Below, piece by piece: positions 47,301-56,149 of a stretch of DNA of 64,000 nucleotides. The DNA lies in the NCBI GenBank assembly GCA_025612375.1, contig JAAXKN010000006.1, positions 1 to 64,000 on the forward strand. Direction: 5' to 3'. Numbering within the stretch: the first letter of the stretch is position 1; every line of letters starts with the position of its first letter. The notes beneath the pieces are model-generated. The model was not told the DNA's origin. It was given only the letters and a program-made list of their open reading frames with translations, and searched no databases. A program made the position numbers and the translations under genes. This DNA is from Ignavibacteria bacterium. Its GTDB lineage: Bacteria; Bacteroidota; Ignavibacteria; Ignavibacteriales; SURF-24.

Positions 47301-47737
47301 TTGTACTTTTCAGGCGTATCACTCCATACGTAATAATCTCTTTGTACCGAACCCGGCTTGCTGATTCTCGCAAGCTGAAACCACCTGTGCTGGTCCGAGC
47401 TATGGTTCAGTACTAGCTCCGTAATTACCCTGATCCCTCTGCGGTGGGCCTCTTTTAAGAAATCCTTAAAGTCTTCCAGTATTCCGTACTGGGAATGAAT
47501 ATTATAATAGTCCGCAATATCGTAACCGTCATCTTTTAATGGTGAAGGGTAAAATGGAAGCAGCCAGACAGTCGTAACCCCAAGGCTTTCAATATAGTCC
47601 AGCTTTTCTAAGAGCCCTCGAAAATCTCCTATCCCGTCGTTATTGCTGTCGTGGTACGCTTTAACGTGTACCTGATAAATTATTCCATCTTTATACCACA
47701 ATGGATTATCTTCCAGGAATTTCCCATCGGCGGTCAT
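44369..47737 (-). CDS. treS: Trehalose synthase / maltokinase fusion with altered kinase motif
   Basis: Residues 1-560 are a GH13 trehalose synthase, which converts maltose and trehalose into one another. [16 protein letters not shown] near 204, [11 protein letters not shown] near 247 and [12 protein letters not shown] near 315 hold the three carboxylates. Residues 580-1122 are a maltokinase (Pep2-like) domain, usually found in the GlgE pathway that makes maltose-1-phosphate. Its [10 protein letters not shown] loop is intact, but the following motif, usually DFEGEP, reads NFEGPE: the metal-binding Asp is Asn981 (codon 44795-44797). Kinase activity is therefore in doubt. The gene leads the operon, with a good GGAG site ahead of the ATG. 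Confidence 0.92.
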   Translation of the reverse strand: MTADGKFLEDNPLWYKDGIIYQVHVKAYHDSNNDGIGDFRGLLEKLDYIESLGVTTVWLLPFYPSPLKDDGYDIADYYNIHSQYGILEDFKDFLKEAHRRGIRVITELVLNHSSDQHRWFQLARISKPGSVQRDYYVWSDTPEKYKDARIIFGDFETSNWSWDPVAKSYYWHRFYSHQPDLNFDNSHVHKALFRVVDFWLDMGVDGLRLDAVPYLYEREGTNCENLPETHGFLKSLNAYVKKRFKNKMLLAEANQWPEDAVEYFGNEDECQMAFHFPLMPRLFMSLQMEDRFPIIDILEQTPAIPESCQWAMFLRNHDELTLEMVTDEERDYMYRFYAKDNRARINLGIRRRLAPLVENNRRKIELLNILLFSFPGTPIIYYGDEIGMGDNYYLGDRNGVRTPMQWSPDRNAGFSAANPQKLFLPVIIDPEYHYEAVNVEVQERSSSSLLWWMKRAIAVRKSHKAFGRGSLEFLSPANPKVLAFIRKYEAEVVLVVVNLSRFPQVAELDLAKYQGYIPVEAFSRNRFPLIGENTYMLTLNPYDYYWFILKQEETVPSPEGRKIPEISVKGSWKNILKGEMRAIFEDTILSPYIKQCEWFEGDRLTIQEVKIEEEIFIPDASGDEVLLIVRVSYLDRVPEHYLLPLSAANDEKARKISQASPGSAIACLNAEGQVHTLYDGIYDETFRQEFLKMLIRRRNIRGENGELRAIIEKRIKSIFSGGRVYTSSQVQRIDKRNINLLYEDTLTVKLYRKLDEGVNPGVEVLKLLTDRTDFENVPPYGGAIMYFRSNLPPITLGVLKEYVIYQSDGWSYIIDVVKKHFDNVLAAQNENENGLPQISSFLSDLDQLKDSPYFGEIVERINIEMVSLLGKRTGEMHMALYSLRDDPAYSPEPFSMLYQRSIYQSVRSLLRGTYRLLNRNLPLMPEDLRQEARDLLALEQPLLSFAAKILVRKLPTQKIRIHGDYHLGQVLFTGKDFVITNFEGPESQSISERKLKRSPLRDAAGMIWSFHYAAYTALIEYKSSRSEDITMLESFAEQWWLWMGSVFMQSYFDTVQQTGLLPPEKEELEYMLHVYLLEKKLYELHYALSKHMDEAYIPIKGIKYFSKFFLKEGKQENAVKTK

Positions 47738-48122
47738 TAAGTTCTCCTTTTTAGACTAATAGTTTCTTCCGGTATGTAAAGAGGTTTGGATAAACCTGTT
47801 AAATAATAACTAATACAAAAGCTGTCTTCACCAATAAATTTTTATAAATTGCCCTTTACTTTAATTCCATTGGTTAAGCAGTTGATTAATTATTATAAAT
47901 AAATAAAGCTGTAAAAATCTACTGATAAATCCGTTTCATTTTGGCACCCCGTAAGGCCAAATACCCGCACCTGTCCGCTCCGCGGGAGGCAGCTTTGTGT
48001 TTTTAATTTAAGGGGCTCAAAAAAAGAACTGCTTCTAATTAAATCTGTTATAATAAATTCAATTAGAAGCAGATATTATAGGAGTCACTAAATGGGTATT
48101 CCGAAAAATTCCGTATATATAA
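47738..48122. other. Intergenic region ahead of the trehalose operon
   Basis: This 385-bp stretch must contain the promoter of the minus-strand treS operon in its left part. Its right part contains the terminator of the YciE-like gene. I see no further gene; a 19-codon frame starting at 48091 is antisense to the neighbouring gene and is not supported. Confidence 0.6.
48021..48072 (-). terminator. Terminator after the downstream YciE-like gene
   Basis: A perfect 12-bp stem, CTGCTTCTAATT (48029-48040) with AATTAGAAGCAG (48061-48072), has a 20-nt loop and is followed on the minus strand by TTCTTTTTTT. It lies 51 nt past the stop. Confidence 0.85.
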
Positions 48123-48620
48123 TTAGCTGGCCTCTACGGCCTCAACATTAACTTCACTCTGAGCCATCTGTGTCAGCTTGTCGTCAGTGGCATACTCTTC
48201 ATCCAGCGTATTCTGCAGAAGCTGCGCCAGCTTGTTCATACCAAGGTGATCTGCAAAAGTCCTGGCCGTTCCGTAAGAAGTTATTTCATAATGTTCTATC
48301 TTCTGTGCAGCGGCAATGATTGCAGCATCCATAACATTAGGATCGTTGATCTCATCCATCAGCTCTTTACCTTCCTGGATTATGCCGTCAATGGCAGGGC
48401 ATTTTTTAGCTTTAGGAGTCATATTAAGTTCTTTGAAAACTTTCTCAAGCCTTGCAATCTGCTTTTCAGTTTCTTTTGAGTGCTGTTCAAATGCCTTTCT
48501 TACATTGGTCGATGACACCTTCTTTATCATTCTTGGCATCGTTTTTAATACCTGCTTTTCAGCATAGTATATATCCTTAACTGAATCGACTAAAAGGTCG
48601 TGCATTGATTTTATCGCCAT
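48123..48620 (-). CDS. YciE-type ferritin-like protein (DUF892), copy 1
   Basis: The 165-residue protein is a four-helix ferritin-like protein of the DUF892/YciE family. Metal-ligand type residues are visible in the expected helices: Glu in YYAEKQVLK, Glu and His in FEQHSKETEKQ, Glu, His and Glu in KIEHYEI, and Glu in LDEEYATDDKL. These proteins are linked to stress response and are often next to general-stress genes. A good GGAAGG site stands before the ATG. It follows the acidic protein by 18 nt and shares about half of its sequence by eye with the second copy at 49286-49783. Confidence 0.9.
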   Translation of the reverse strand: MAIKSMHDLLVDSVKDIYYAEKQVLKTMPRMIKKVSSTNVRKAFEQHSKETEKQIARLEKVFKELNMTPKAKKCPAIDGIIQEGKELMDEINDPNVMDAAIIAAAQKIEHYEITSYGTARTFADHLGMNKLAQLLQNTLDEEYATDDKLTQMAQSEVNVEAVEAS

Positions 48621-48638
48621 ATTGATTCCTTCCTATCT

Positions 48639-49049
48639 TTATTTCAAATCTTCGTCGTCATCAAAATCATCTTCATCGTCATCTTCATCAACATCGAAGT
48701 CGCCCTCGATCTCCTCCTCGTCAAAGTCCTCGTCTTCATCAAAGTCTTCATCTTCGTCGAAGTCCTCATCATCCTCATCAGCATCCGCATCCTCATCAGC
48801 ATCCTCATCTTCATCTTCCTCGTCAAAGACTTCATCTTCCAGGCCCTCATCCAGGAGGCCGTCTTCTTCATCTTCAAAGTCCTCATCATCTGTAAATTCA
48901 TCCATATCCGGCTGCATGATTTCTTCATCATCGTCCATTTCATCGTCGTCCGGATCGCTGCCGGGCAGTGAGGCCAATATGTGCTTAAAGTACAGTAATG
49001 TCAGAAGACATCTTAAATTATTAACTTGAGTATCTAATACCCACATCAT
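48639..49049 (-). CDS. Extremely acidic Asp/Glu-rich protein
   Basis: The 136-residue protein has a hydrophobic, possibly helical start (about residues 1-30) and then some 100 residues made almost wholly of Asp and Glu with regular Phe and Leu (DEDFDEDEDFDEE repeats). A strong GGAGG ribosome binding site eight nt before the ATG, and its place between two ferritin-like genes, support a real gene and not a chance frame. It might bind metal ions, act as a nucleic acid mimic or bind a basic partner. No known family is recognised. The first 30 residues lack a clear signal peptide. Confidence 0.7.
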   Translation of the reverse strand: MMWVLDTQVNNLRCLLTLLYFKHILASLPGSDPDDDEMDDDEEIMQPDMDEFTDDEDFEDEEDGLLDEGLEDEVFDEEDEDEDADEDADADEDDEDFDEDEDFDEDEDFDEEEIEGDFDVDEDDDEDDFDDDEDLK

Positions 49050-49285
49050 TTCTCAACCTCCAAAGCGTTTTGTTTAAGAAAATTGGTTCATGATGAAACC
49101 GGTAACATTTATCTTAATTGAAGACTGAAGAAAACATTAACCAAAGAGTATTTCTATGGAAAATTAAACCTGCCAGTGAATACTGAAGGTAATGTATGAA
49201 CTCTGACCGGTAAACTTACCCTGCAATATCTATTCACCGGGCCCACACAAAATATGCCCTTTTTGGAACTGCAGGGTCATGAAGT

Positions 49286-49783
49286 TTATTTTTTTGCTTC
49301 CACATTAATGCTGTTAACAGCCAGTTCAGTCAGCTTTTTATCTGTTTCTTTTTCCTCATCAAGTGTACTCTGCAGCAAATCCCTCGAGTCTTCATCTCCC
49401 AGTATTTCCGCGTATGTTCTTACCACGCCATAAACGGCAATTTCGTAGTGCTCGATTCTCTGTGCCGCAGCAATAAGGCCCGCATCCTTTACTTCAGGAT
49501 CCGTAGACTGTCCCATCATCTGTTGTCCCTCGCGAATGATGCCTTCCATCCCGGCACAGCTTTTGCCTTCCGGAGATTCATTCATATTGCGGAATATTTC
49601 TTTCAGTCTGTCCAGCTGGCGCTTTGTCACGTCCAGGTGCTCATTAAAGGCATTCTTCAGTTCTTTAGATGAAGCGGACTGTATCATCTTCGGCATGGCA
49701 TCAATGATTTGACTTTCTGAGCTTACAAGATCTCTCAATTCATCCATATAAAGTTTCTTCAGCGAATCGACTTGCATATTCAT
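49286..49783 (-). CDS. YciE-type ferritin-like protein (DUF892), copy 2
   Basis: The 165-residue protein is the same length as the copy at 48123-48620 and clearly paralogous, with RIEHYEIAVYGVVRTYAE near residue 108 and LDEEKETDKKL near 142. The metal-ligand Glu and His residues of the four-helix bundle are kept. The ATG has a strong GGAGG site ahead of it. It is the first gene of the cassette, with 236 bp of apparently empty DNA before the acidic-protein gene; whether the three share one transcript is uncertain. Confidence 0.9.
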   Translation of the reverse strand: MNMQVDSLKKLYMDELRDLVSSESQIIDAMPKMIQSASSKELKNAFNEHLDVTKRQLDRLKEIFRNMNESPEGKSCAGMEGIIREGQQMMGQSTDPEVKDAGLIAAAQRIEHYEIAVYGVVRTYAEILGDEDSRDLLQSTLDEEKETDKKLTELAVNSINVEAKK

Positions 49784-49933
49784 TCCTCCTTTGTTTATAA
49801 CGCGTTTCTCTTTTCAATATATTTTTTTTGCCAAAAATGTCAAGATAATTACTTTTTCAGGCTAAGCAGAAATTAAGCTCTTTTATGCAATTGTAAATAG
49901 ATTGTATTTTTTGACGGGACAACAGTATCATGA

Positions 49934-50701
49934 TTATTTGCAGCAGTCTTCCGCCTGTTGCCTGCCTGCAACAGGCTTTACTTCAGGCGGCTTTACCCGG
50001 TATGAGCTCATGTGATCAGTTTTAGCGGCTATTGAAAGCTTTGGACTGATATACGGAATTCCAAGATCCAGCCCCCTCAGGATAAAAACTACGCCAAGAA
50101 GAAGAGCAAGTAATGGAACAACCCGTCTTAGCTTTTGCCTCAGTCCGATGCTTATATAATGACCCATTACTGAGATTGTAAACATCAGCGGCAGCGTGCC
50201 AAGCCCGAAAAGTCCCATATAGATCATCCCACTCTTAACCCCGGACGCAGTTACTGCACCCAGGAGCCCCACATACACGAGCCCGCACGGAAGCAGTCCG
50301 TTCAGAAGGCCAAGAGCCAATAAAGTAAATCCGGAATCCCTTTTTAACAGTTTCCCAATGTATGACTGCAGCTTCCTGTTGTAGAATCCATATACAGGAA
50401 TTTTGCCGATTTTGTTTTTATATCTCCGTGGAACAATTACAAGAAATATTACTATCGCCCCGAGTAAAACAGATAGATTCTTCTGAATTCCGAACAGTGC
50501 AGCTGCACTGCCGAAAGTTCCAAAGAGCATTCCCAGAAATATATAAGCCGTTATTCTTCCCGCATTGTAAATAATTCTTCCTAAAAAAAAGCCCAGCCTG
50601 CTTTTTGAATTTGCAGGAAGAGCAACCATTAGAGGTCCGCACATGCCGGCACAGTGCAGGCTTCCTGCCATCCCGATTAGAAATGCGCTCCAGAGTTCCA
50701 T
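49934..50701 (-). CDS. SafE/TauE-like membrane protein with HCxxMC motif
   Basis: The 255-residue protein has about six membrane helices and begins with GMAGSLHCAGMCGPL (residues 10-24). This HCAGMCGP motif defines the SafE/TauE-like group often found at the end of cbb3 oxidase operons, where a role in copper delivery or cytochrome maturation has been suggested. The C-terminus ends QAEDCCK, with another Cys pair. The DsbD-like and UreH-like relatives share the fold. It is the last gene of the cco operon, 29 nt after ccoH. A sulfite-export role is less likely here. Confidence 0.85.
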   Translation of the reverse strand: MELWSAFLIGMAGSLHCAGMCGPLMVALPANSKSRLGFFLGRIIYNAGRITAYIFLGMLFGTFGSAAALFGIQKNLSVLLGAIVIFLVIVPRRYKNKIGKIPVYGFYNRKLQSYIGKLLKRDSGFTLLALGLLNGLLPCGLVYVGLLGAVTASGVKSGMIYMGLFGLGTLPLMFTISVMGHYISIGLRQKLRRVVPLLALLLGVVFILRGLDLGIPYISPKLSIAAKTDHMSSYRVKPPEVKPVAGRQQAEDCCK

Positions 50702-50730
50702 TCATGCTTCCTTATTGCTGCTTAAAAAAG

Positions 50731-51171
50731 TTACCTTACATTAATAATCTCTTCATTCAGGTACTCCATACCTCCGGCCTTCCAGTTCATTTCAATTTTC
50801 CACAAGCCTTTTCTTCTCCCGCGGAAGTCTACAGACTGAACCAGATCCTGCCCCGGCTTAAGCGAAAGCCTGAAATCATATTTTCTGCCTGAAGGACGGG
50901 AAAAAAGGATTTCTCCCGTTATAGTTTCTTTAATTGTTTCGGGGAATTCTATTTTTACTTTGTCATCTGCCGGAATAAATTTAACCTCTTCTTTCAGGAC
51001 CCGGGTGCGTTTAAGCTTTTCAATTCTGTCCTGGTAATTTATTTCATCATTATAATATTCATTTGACACCAGATCCATATCCTGCCCCATATAATAAAAG
51101 ACAACTGAAAGAATGCCAAGCACAAACAATCCGTAAAGAAGAAATATTCTTATTCCCCAGTGAAATTTCAT
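50731..51171 (-). CDS. ccoH: FixH/CcoH family protein
   Basis: The 146-residue protein has one membrane helix (about residues 9-29) and a periplasmic domain with SNEYYNDEINYQDRI, the FixH signature. FixH/CcoH is needed for stable assembly of the cbb3 oxidase. It lies between ccoG (38 nt upstream) and the SafE-like gene. The length agrees with the family. Confidence 0.88.
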   Translation of the reverse strand: MKFHWGIRIFLLYGLFVLGILSVVFYYMGQDMDLVSNEYYNDEINYQDRIEKLKRTRVLKEEVKFIPADDKVKIEFPETIKETITGEILFSRPSGRKYDFRLSLKPGQDLVQSVDFRGRRKGLWKIEMNWKAGGMEYLNEEIINVR

Positions 51172-51209
51172 TTTTGTATTAATCCCGTTTGTGAAGTTAT
51201 AATTATTCT

Positions 51210-52625
51210 TTATTCTACTTTTCCTAAAAACGATGTTTTTACTTCATCCACCTTTTTATCGCCTGCGTAAACAGATATCTTAAGAGGTGTAATCAGCCCT
51301 TTCAGTTTCTTCTCACTCAGTGTCACCAGAACTTTTGTTGCGGTTATTGCCTGCGCTTTGGAAATTAAATTGTCGTAACCGATTACTTTTATTTCGCCCT
51401 CTTCATATTCAAGCTCAAGCTTCATTGGGGTGTCGGTAAAAGTCTTGTTTGTGACCTTAAGGTCATAAATGTTGCTTATCCTGCCTCCAGCCTGCTCCTG
51501 CGAAAGGAGTCCCGGAGTCCTTAAAAAGCTTACGTCAAAGTCAGTTCTGGTTAAAAGCAAATATGCTACTACAGCAATCAGTATCATAATAACCGAGCTG
51601 TAGAAAATCACCCGTTGAGTAAAGCGGAATCCTTTCTTTTCCCTTATTCCTTTCAGCGAAGCGTAGCGTATGAGGCCTCTGGGCCTGCTGGTTTTTTCCA
51701 TAACCATGTCGCAGGCATCAATGCACGCAGTACAGTTAATGCATTCGAGCTGCGTGCCGTTGCGTATATCTATTCCTGTCGGGCATACATCCACACACAT
51801 AAGGCAGTCCACGCAATCCCCTTTTTCCGTCTTTACTTCGGACTTCTTCAGCTTTCCTCTCGGCTCACCGCGCGTGTAGTCATAGGCGATTACAAGAGAA
51901 TTTTCATCAAGCAGAACGCCCTGGAGCCTGCCGTAAGGGCACACCAGAATGCATGCCTGCTCGCGGAACCATGCAAATACGCCATAGAATGCCAGTGAGA
52001 AAGCTGTAATTGAAATGAGCCCTGTCAGGTGCTCCCCGGGAGGATCACTCACAATACGGTTGAGTTCACCGGTTCCGATAACCCAGGCAAGGAAAGTATT
52101 TGCAACCAGAAACGACAGAATAAAAAATATTACGCTCTTCAGGCCTTTCTTCATAATCTTCTCAGCCGTCCATCGGGACTTTTTCAGCTGCCTCTGCCTT
52201 GATGCATCGCCTTCAATCAAGTATTCAATTTTTCTGAATACCATCTCCATAAACACCGTCTGTGGGCATACCCAGCCGCAGAAGACCCTCCCGAAGATGG
52301 TGGTAAAAAGAAATATAAACAGCACGAGCGCAATCATTGAAAGCAAAAGTAAAAAGAAATCGTGCGGCCCGAAGACTGTTCCCAGAATAATAAATTTCCT
52401 GTCAACTATATTTATCAGGAAAACAGGATTTCCCTTATACCTTAAAAAAGGAGCACCGAAAAAAAACAGGAGAAGAACTATACTAACCATTGTCCTCGCC
52501 TTGTAATATTTCCCTTTCGGCTTTTTGGGATAAATCCAGTTTCTTTTTCCCTCTTTACTTACAATGCCGAGTCTATCCCTGAACTCCTGGTCCCTATCTG
52601 AAGCTGCCTGGCTCATATTTTTCAT
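51210..52625 (-). CDS. ccoG: CcoG/FixG family ferredoxin-like membrane protein
   Basis: The 471-residue protein has several membrane helices (about 52-68, 85-110, 160-180, 195-215, 340-360) and two 4Fe-4S ligand sets, CVDCLMCVDVCP and CINCTACIDACD, at about residues 270-315. FixG/CcoG proteins reduce copper for insertion into cbb3 oxidase. A large C-terminal periplasmic Ig-like part follows (about 370-471). It lies 17 nt after ccoP. Nothing is missing. Confidence 0.93.
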   Translation of the reverse strand: MKNMSQAASDRDQEFRDRLGIVSKEGKRNWIYPKKPKGKYYKARTMVSIVLLLFFFGAPFLRYKGNPVFLINIVDRKFIILGTVFGPHDFFLLLLSMIALVLFIFLFTTIFGRVFCGWVCPQTVFMEMVFRKIEYLIEGDASRQRQLKKSRWTAEKIMKKGLKSVIFFILSFLVANTFLAWVIGTGELNRIVSDPPGEHLTGLISITAFSLAFYGVFAWFREQACILVCPYGRLQGVLLDENSLVIAYDYTRGEPRGKLKKSEVKTEKGDCVDCLMCVDVCPTGIDIRNGTQLECINCTACIDACDMVMEKTSRPRGLIRYASLKGIREKKGFRFTQRVIFYSSVIMILIAVVAYLLLTRTDFDVSFLRTPGLLSQEQAGGRISNIYDLKVTNKTFTDTPMKLELEYEEGEIKVIGYDNLISKAQAITATKVLVTLSEKKLKGLITPLKISVYAGDKKVDEVKTSFLGKVE

Positions 52626-52642
52626 TTCCCTCTAACACATAT

Positions 52643-53563
52643 TTATTTTTTAACCATAGTGTTTGCACTGTCCCTTGAACTCTCATCCGAGGGCTTTACC
52701 AGTACCCCCTGCGGGGCTTTGGCATTAGGGGGATTAGTACCGTGAATTGAAATGACGTAGCTTGCAACTTCCTGTATCTGTTTTGGACTCAGCTGCCCAT
52801 CCCAGGTCGGCATTCCCTTCTGCTGCACGCCGTTTTTAATTACCTTAAACACATTTTTAATTCCGGCTCCATGTATCCAGTAGTCGTCCGTCAGATTGGG
52901 TCCCACGACACCTTCACCTGCCCGGCCGTGGCATACAGAGCACTTTGCCATAAATGTCTCTTTCCCGCTTAAGAGTGATCCCGCGTCCTTCAGCTCCTCC
53001 ACGTTGGCCTCTGTTACAAGCTTCCCCTGACGGAAGAGGATCTCTTTCTGTAGCTCTGCTTCCTGCACCTCAGACTGGTATTCATCCTGTGAAACCTGCC
53101 CCGATCCAAACACGTGGAAGACCATCAGGTAAATTGCGGCAAACAATATTGAGCCGTAAAAAAGGATGTTAAACCAGGGGGGAATTTTATTATTAAGCTC
53201 TCTAATCCCGTCGTAATTATCTTCCATCATAATGTCTTTTTCTTCTTCCAGCGGGGCGGCAGCGCTGATTCTGCTGACAAGCCTCTTAAAGAAGAACTTC
53301 TTTTCCCCTGCCTCAACTTCCGGACGGTTTCCATAAACCAGTGTGATGATTAGTATTACAAAAATCAGTATCCCAAGCAGTACTGATGCCCATTTTGCAT
53401 AACTGCCCCAGTTCATCTCCTCCTGTGGACTGGCCTGCTGTGCAGCATCCTGAGAAAATGTATTCACGTAATTTAGTAGCGTAATGAGACCCGTAAGGAC
53501 AATGAAAACTATTGAGCTGTAATTATTCCTTCGGGCCTTAATATCCGGTATTGTCTTCACCAT
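52643..53563 (-). CDS. ccoP: cbb3 oxidase subunit CcoP with one heme c site
   Basis: I start at the ATG at 53563 (306 residues), the first Met before a signal-like helix; an earlier TTG at 53593 would add ten residues and deepen the overlap with ccoQ. The protein has three hydrophobic segments, the CcoP linker DGIRELNNKIPPWFN, and one CxxCH site (CSVCH, residues 208-212). Classical CcoP has two c hemes; one is usual in Bacteroidota. It passes electrons to the CcoNO core. The C-terminus is a Pro-rich tail. Confidence 0.88.
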   Translation of the reverse strand: MVKTIPDIKARRNNYSSIVFIVLTGLITLLNYVNTFSQDAAQQASPQEEMNWGSYAKWASVLLGILIFVILIITLVYGNRPEVEAGEKKFFFKRLVSRISAAAPLEEEKDIMMEDNYDGIRELNNKIPPWFNILFYGSILFAAIYLMVFHVFGSGQVSQDEYQSEVQEAELQKEILFRQGKLVTEANVEELKDAGSLLSGKETFMAKCSVCHGRAGEGVVGPNLTDDYWIHGAGIKNVFKVIKNGVQQKGMPTWDGQLSPKQIQEVASYVISIHGTNPPNAKAPQGVLVKPSDESSRDSANTMVKK

Positions 53564-53741
53564 TGTATTTCCCGTTATTATTGTTTTCATCAAGAGGAAG
53601 CTTTTTCATTTTGCTGGTATAAGTCTTATCCATCCTGAATATCCAGATTAAGAGAAGTATAAACAATACGAAAAATATAACCAGGGCAATTGCAGGATAA
53701 ATCCCTATATCTTTTATTGTCTCCAGAAATTGTGATAACAT
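53538..53741 (-). CDS. ccoQ: CcoQ-like small membrane subunit
   Basis: The 67-residue protein has one membrane helix (about residues 15-36, ALVIFFVLFILLLIWIF) and a hydrophilic tail rich in Asn, the shape of CcoQ/FixQ. It sits between the fused ccoNO and ccoP, where ccoQ is expected, and its end overlaps the ccoP start by 26 nt. The family is not conserved well in sequence, so the call rests mainly on place and topology. Confidence 0.8.
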   Translation of the reverse strand: MLSQFLETIKDIGIYPAIALVIFFVLFILLLIWIFRMDKTYTSKMKKLPLDENNNNGKYNGEDNTGY

Positions 53742-53757
53742 TTTTGGACGCCTTTTG

Positions 53758-55935
53758 CTATTTCATTGCCTGAATTACTTTAATGTCGGTTCCAAGCCTC
53801 TGCAGGTATGCAATCAGAGCTATTATTTCCTTGTCGGCTTCAGCAGGAACGCCTGACGAGAGAAGGCCTTTTGCAATTGCATCTGCCTGTCTTGTAAGTT
53901 CTGTATTTGCAAAATTTTCGTAGCCTGCACGGTAAGGCACCCCGATCTTTCTTAGAGCATTTATCTTAGCCCCTGTCTTACTTATGTCAAGCCTCTGCGT
54001 GTAAAGCCAGGGATAAGAAGGCATTATGGAGCCGGGCGACATTGAAGACGGGTTCTGCATGTGGTAAAAATGCCATTGGTCGGAATACTTTCCTCCTTCG
54101 CGCTGCAGGTCGGGCCCCGTGCGCTTTGAGCCCCAGAGGAAGGGATGGTCATAAACAAATTCGCCTGCCTTTGAATATTCGCCGTACCTCTGGGTTTCAC
54201 TGCGGAAAGGCCTGATCATCTGTGAGTGGCAGTTGTTGCACCCTTCCCTCTGGTATATGTCGCGCCCCTGCTGCTCAAGAGCCGTAAGCGGCTTTACACT
54301 TGCAATTGTGGGGACGTTTGATTTTACAAGGAATGTCGGAATAAATTCAACTATTCCGCCGATTAGTATTGCAACTGCCGCGGCAATTGTAAACTGCACT
54401 GGCCTCTTCTCAAGCCAGCGGTGACCCCTGTCGCCTCCATTGCGGCTTATTATTGCCGGAGATTCTGCAGCCTCATCTATGAGGAAACTGCCCATCTTCA
54501 TTGTCTTTAGAAGATTAACAACCATAATTATCACCCCGGCAAAATATGCCGATGCGCCGATTGCACGTATAACATACATCGGAATAATCTGCAGCACGGT
54601 TTCCAGGAAGTTCGGGTACTGAAGAACTCCAAGCGGTGTAAACTGCTTCCACATGAGCGACTGTGTTATGGCTGCCCAGTATAAAGAGAGCGCTACAAAT
54701 ACAATACCCGCGGTTCCAAGCCAGAAGTGAATGTTTGCAAGCTTTTTACTGAAGAGCTCAGTGCGGTAAAGCCTTGGAACGAGCCAGTACAGAATTCCAA
54801 ATGTTAGAAAGCCGTTCCACCCCAAGGCCCCGATGTGCACGTGGGCTATTATCCAGTCCGTATAGTGCAGAGCAGCATTGACATTCCTTAGTGACAGCAT
54901 CGGGCCTTCAAATGTCGCCATGCCGTATGCCGTTACGGCAACTACCATGAACTTCAGCACCGGTTCTTCACGGACCTTATCCCACGCGCCCCTTAGTGTT
55001 AAAAGCCCGTTTATCATGCCTCCCCATGAAGGCGCAATCAGCATGATTGAAAACACTGTTCCTAGTGACTGTGCCCAATCGGGAAGCGCTGTATAAAGAA
55101 GATGATGTGGCCCCGCCCAGATGTATATAAATATGAGCGACCAGAAGTGAATTATTGAAAGCCTGTATGAATAAATGGGACGGTTTGCTGCCTTCGGAAG
55201 GAAGTAATACATGAGTCCCAGATATGGTGTCGTAAGAAAAAATGCCACGGCATTATGCCCGTACCACCACTGCACCAGTGCATCCTGAACACCCGCATAA
55301 AGTGAATAGCTCTTAAAAAGTGAAACAGGCATTTCAAGTGAATTGACGATGTGTAAAATGGCAACAGTCACCCACGTTGCAAGGTAAAACCATATTGCAA
55401 CGTACATGTGAGGCTCTCTTCTTTTTATAAGTGTGCCCAGAAGGTTAATGCCGAAGACGACCCACACAACGGTTATTGCAATATCAATCGGCCATTCAAG
55501 TTCCGCATATTCCTTGCTGGTCAGGTATCCCAGGGCGAATGTAACAACTGCTGAAAGTATGATCAGCTGCCAGCCCCAGAAGTTTATCTTGCTCAAAAGG
55601 TCGCTGTACATCCTCGCTTTGCAGAGGCGCTGAATGGAATAATAAACTCCCATAAAAATTGCGTTACCCACAAAAGCAAATATTACGGCATTTGTGTGTA
55701 ATGGCCTTATGCGTCCGAACGTGACATACTGAATGCCCAGGTTAAGCTGAGGCAGGAAAAGCTGTACTGCTGCAATAAGCCCCACCAGCATTCCAATTAT
55801 CCCCCATACAATAGTTGCCAGGGCAAAGTTCTTTACGATCTGGTTATCATAACTGAAGGTTTCCACCTTAACTGAAACTTCCCCACGAACAGCTTTTATA
55901 TCTCCATTGCTGTAATCCGGTTTATCTTTTCCCAT
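53758..55935 (-). CDS. ccoNO: cbb3 cytochrome c oxidase, fused CcoN-CcoO
   Basis: This subunit holds the oxygen-reducing site. Residues 1-475 are CcoN, a 12-helix heme-copper subunit with RPLHTNAVIFAFVGN near residue 79, WWYGHNAVAFFLTTPYLG near 222, AGPHHLLYTALPDW near 272 and HVHIGALGWNGF near 361. Residues 520-725 are CcoO, a membrane-anchored mono-heme cytochrome c with CNNCH near residue 565 and a metal-ligand Met later. Fusion of the two is one reading frame without a break and is known from other Bacteroidota. The gene lies 16 nt before ccoQ. Confidence 0.95.
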   Translation of the reverse strand: MGKDKPDYSNGDIKAVRGEVSVKVETFSYDNQIVKNFALATIVWGIIGMLVGLIAAVQLFLPQLNLGIQYVTFGRIRPLHTNAVIFAFVGNAIFMGVYYSIQRLCKARMYSDLLSKINFWGWQLIILSAVVTFALGYLTSKEYAELEWPIDIAITVVWVVFGINLLGTLIKRREPHMYVAIWFYLATWVTVAILHIVNSLEMPVSLFKSYSLYAGVQDALVQWWYGHNAVAFFLTTPYLGLMYYFLPKAANRPIYSYRLSIIHFWSLIFIYIWAGPHHLLYTALPDWAQSLGTVFSIMLIAPSWGGMINGLLTLRGAWDKVREEPVLKFMVVAVTAYGMATFEGPMLSLRNVNAALHYTDWIIAHVHIGALGWNGFLTFGILYWLVPRLYRTELFSKKLANIHFWLGTAGIVFVALSLYWAAITQSLMWKQFTPLGVLQYPNFLETVLQIIPMYVIRAIGASAYFAGVIIMVVNLLKTMKMGSFLIDEAAESPAIISRNGGDRGHRWLEKRPVQFTIAAAVAILIGGIVEFIPTFLVKSNVPTIASVKPLTALEQQGRDIYQREGCNNCHSQMIRPFRSETQRYGEYSKAGEFVYDHPFLWGSKRTGPDLQREGGKYSDQWHFYHMQNPSSMSPGSIMPSYPWLYTQRLDISKTGAKINALRKIGVPYRAGYENFANTELTRQADAIAKGLLSSGVPAEADKEIIALIAYLQRLGTDIKVIQAMK

Positions 55936-55971
55936 TATTCCCCTCCTGGAATTACTACCTGATTTATATTT

Positions 55972-56148
55972 TCACTTTTCCTTTCTTTTTTGGTCCGTGT
56001 TAATCTTCAATTCGTCATCCAAAAGAATTCTAACCGACGGCGTGTATTTGTCATCGTACTGCCCGCTTTTTACGGCCCAGATGAAAGCCCCTAAAAATAT
56101 GAGGGCAACAAGAAGGCTGAAAAACATCAGTATAACCAGTACCCACAT
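55972..56148 (-). CDS. ccoS: CcoS, cbb3 oxidase maturation protein
   Basis: This short gene codes for 58 residues. It starts MWVLVILMFFSLLVA, one membrane helix, and carries the CcoS-type block GQYDDKYTPSVRIL (residues 29-42), followed by a charged tail. CcoS is needed for putting heme b and copper into the oxidase. The ATG at 56148 lies one nt past the ccoI stop, so the two are probably translated together, as in many ccoI-ccoS pairs. The fused ccoNO follows after 36 nt. Confidence 0.92.
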   Translation of the reverse strand: MWVLVILMFFSLLVALIFLGAFIWAVKSGQYDDKYTPSVRILLDDELKINTDQKRKEK

Positions 56149-56149
56149 G

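Noticed and set aside
48091-48150. Short plus-strand frame of 19 codons after GGAG
   Set aside because: It runs antisense into the YciE-like gene and has no family resemblance.
48622-49029. Plus-strand Ser-rich open frame of 135 codons
   Set aside because: It is the exact antisense of the Asp/Glu-rich gene (GAN codons read backwards give Ser and Lys codons), with no ribosome binding site of its own.
53758-55935. Possible sequencing error joining ccoN and ccoO
   Set aside because: The frame is continuous, each half is complete, and the same fusion is known in other Bacteroidota.
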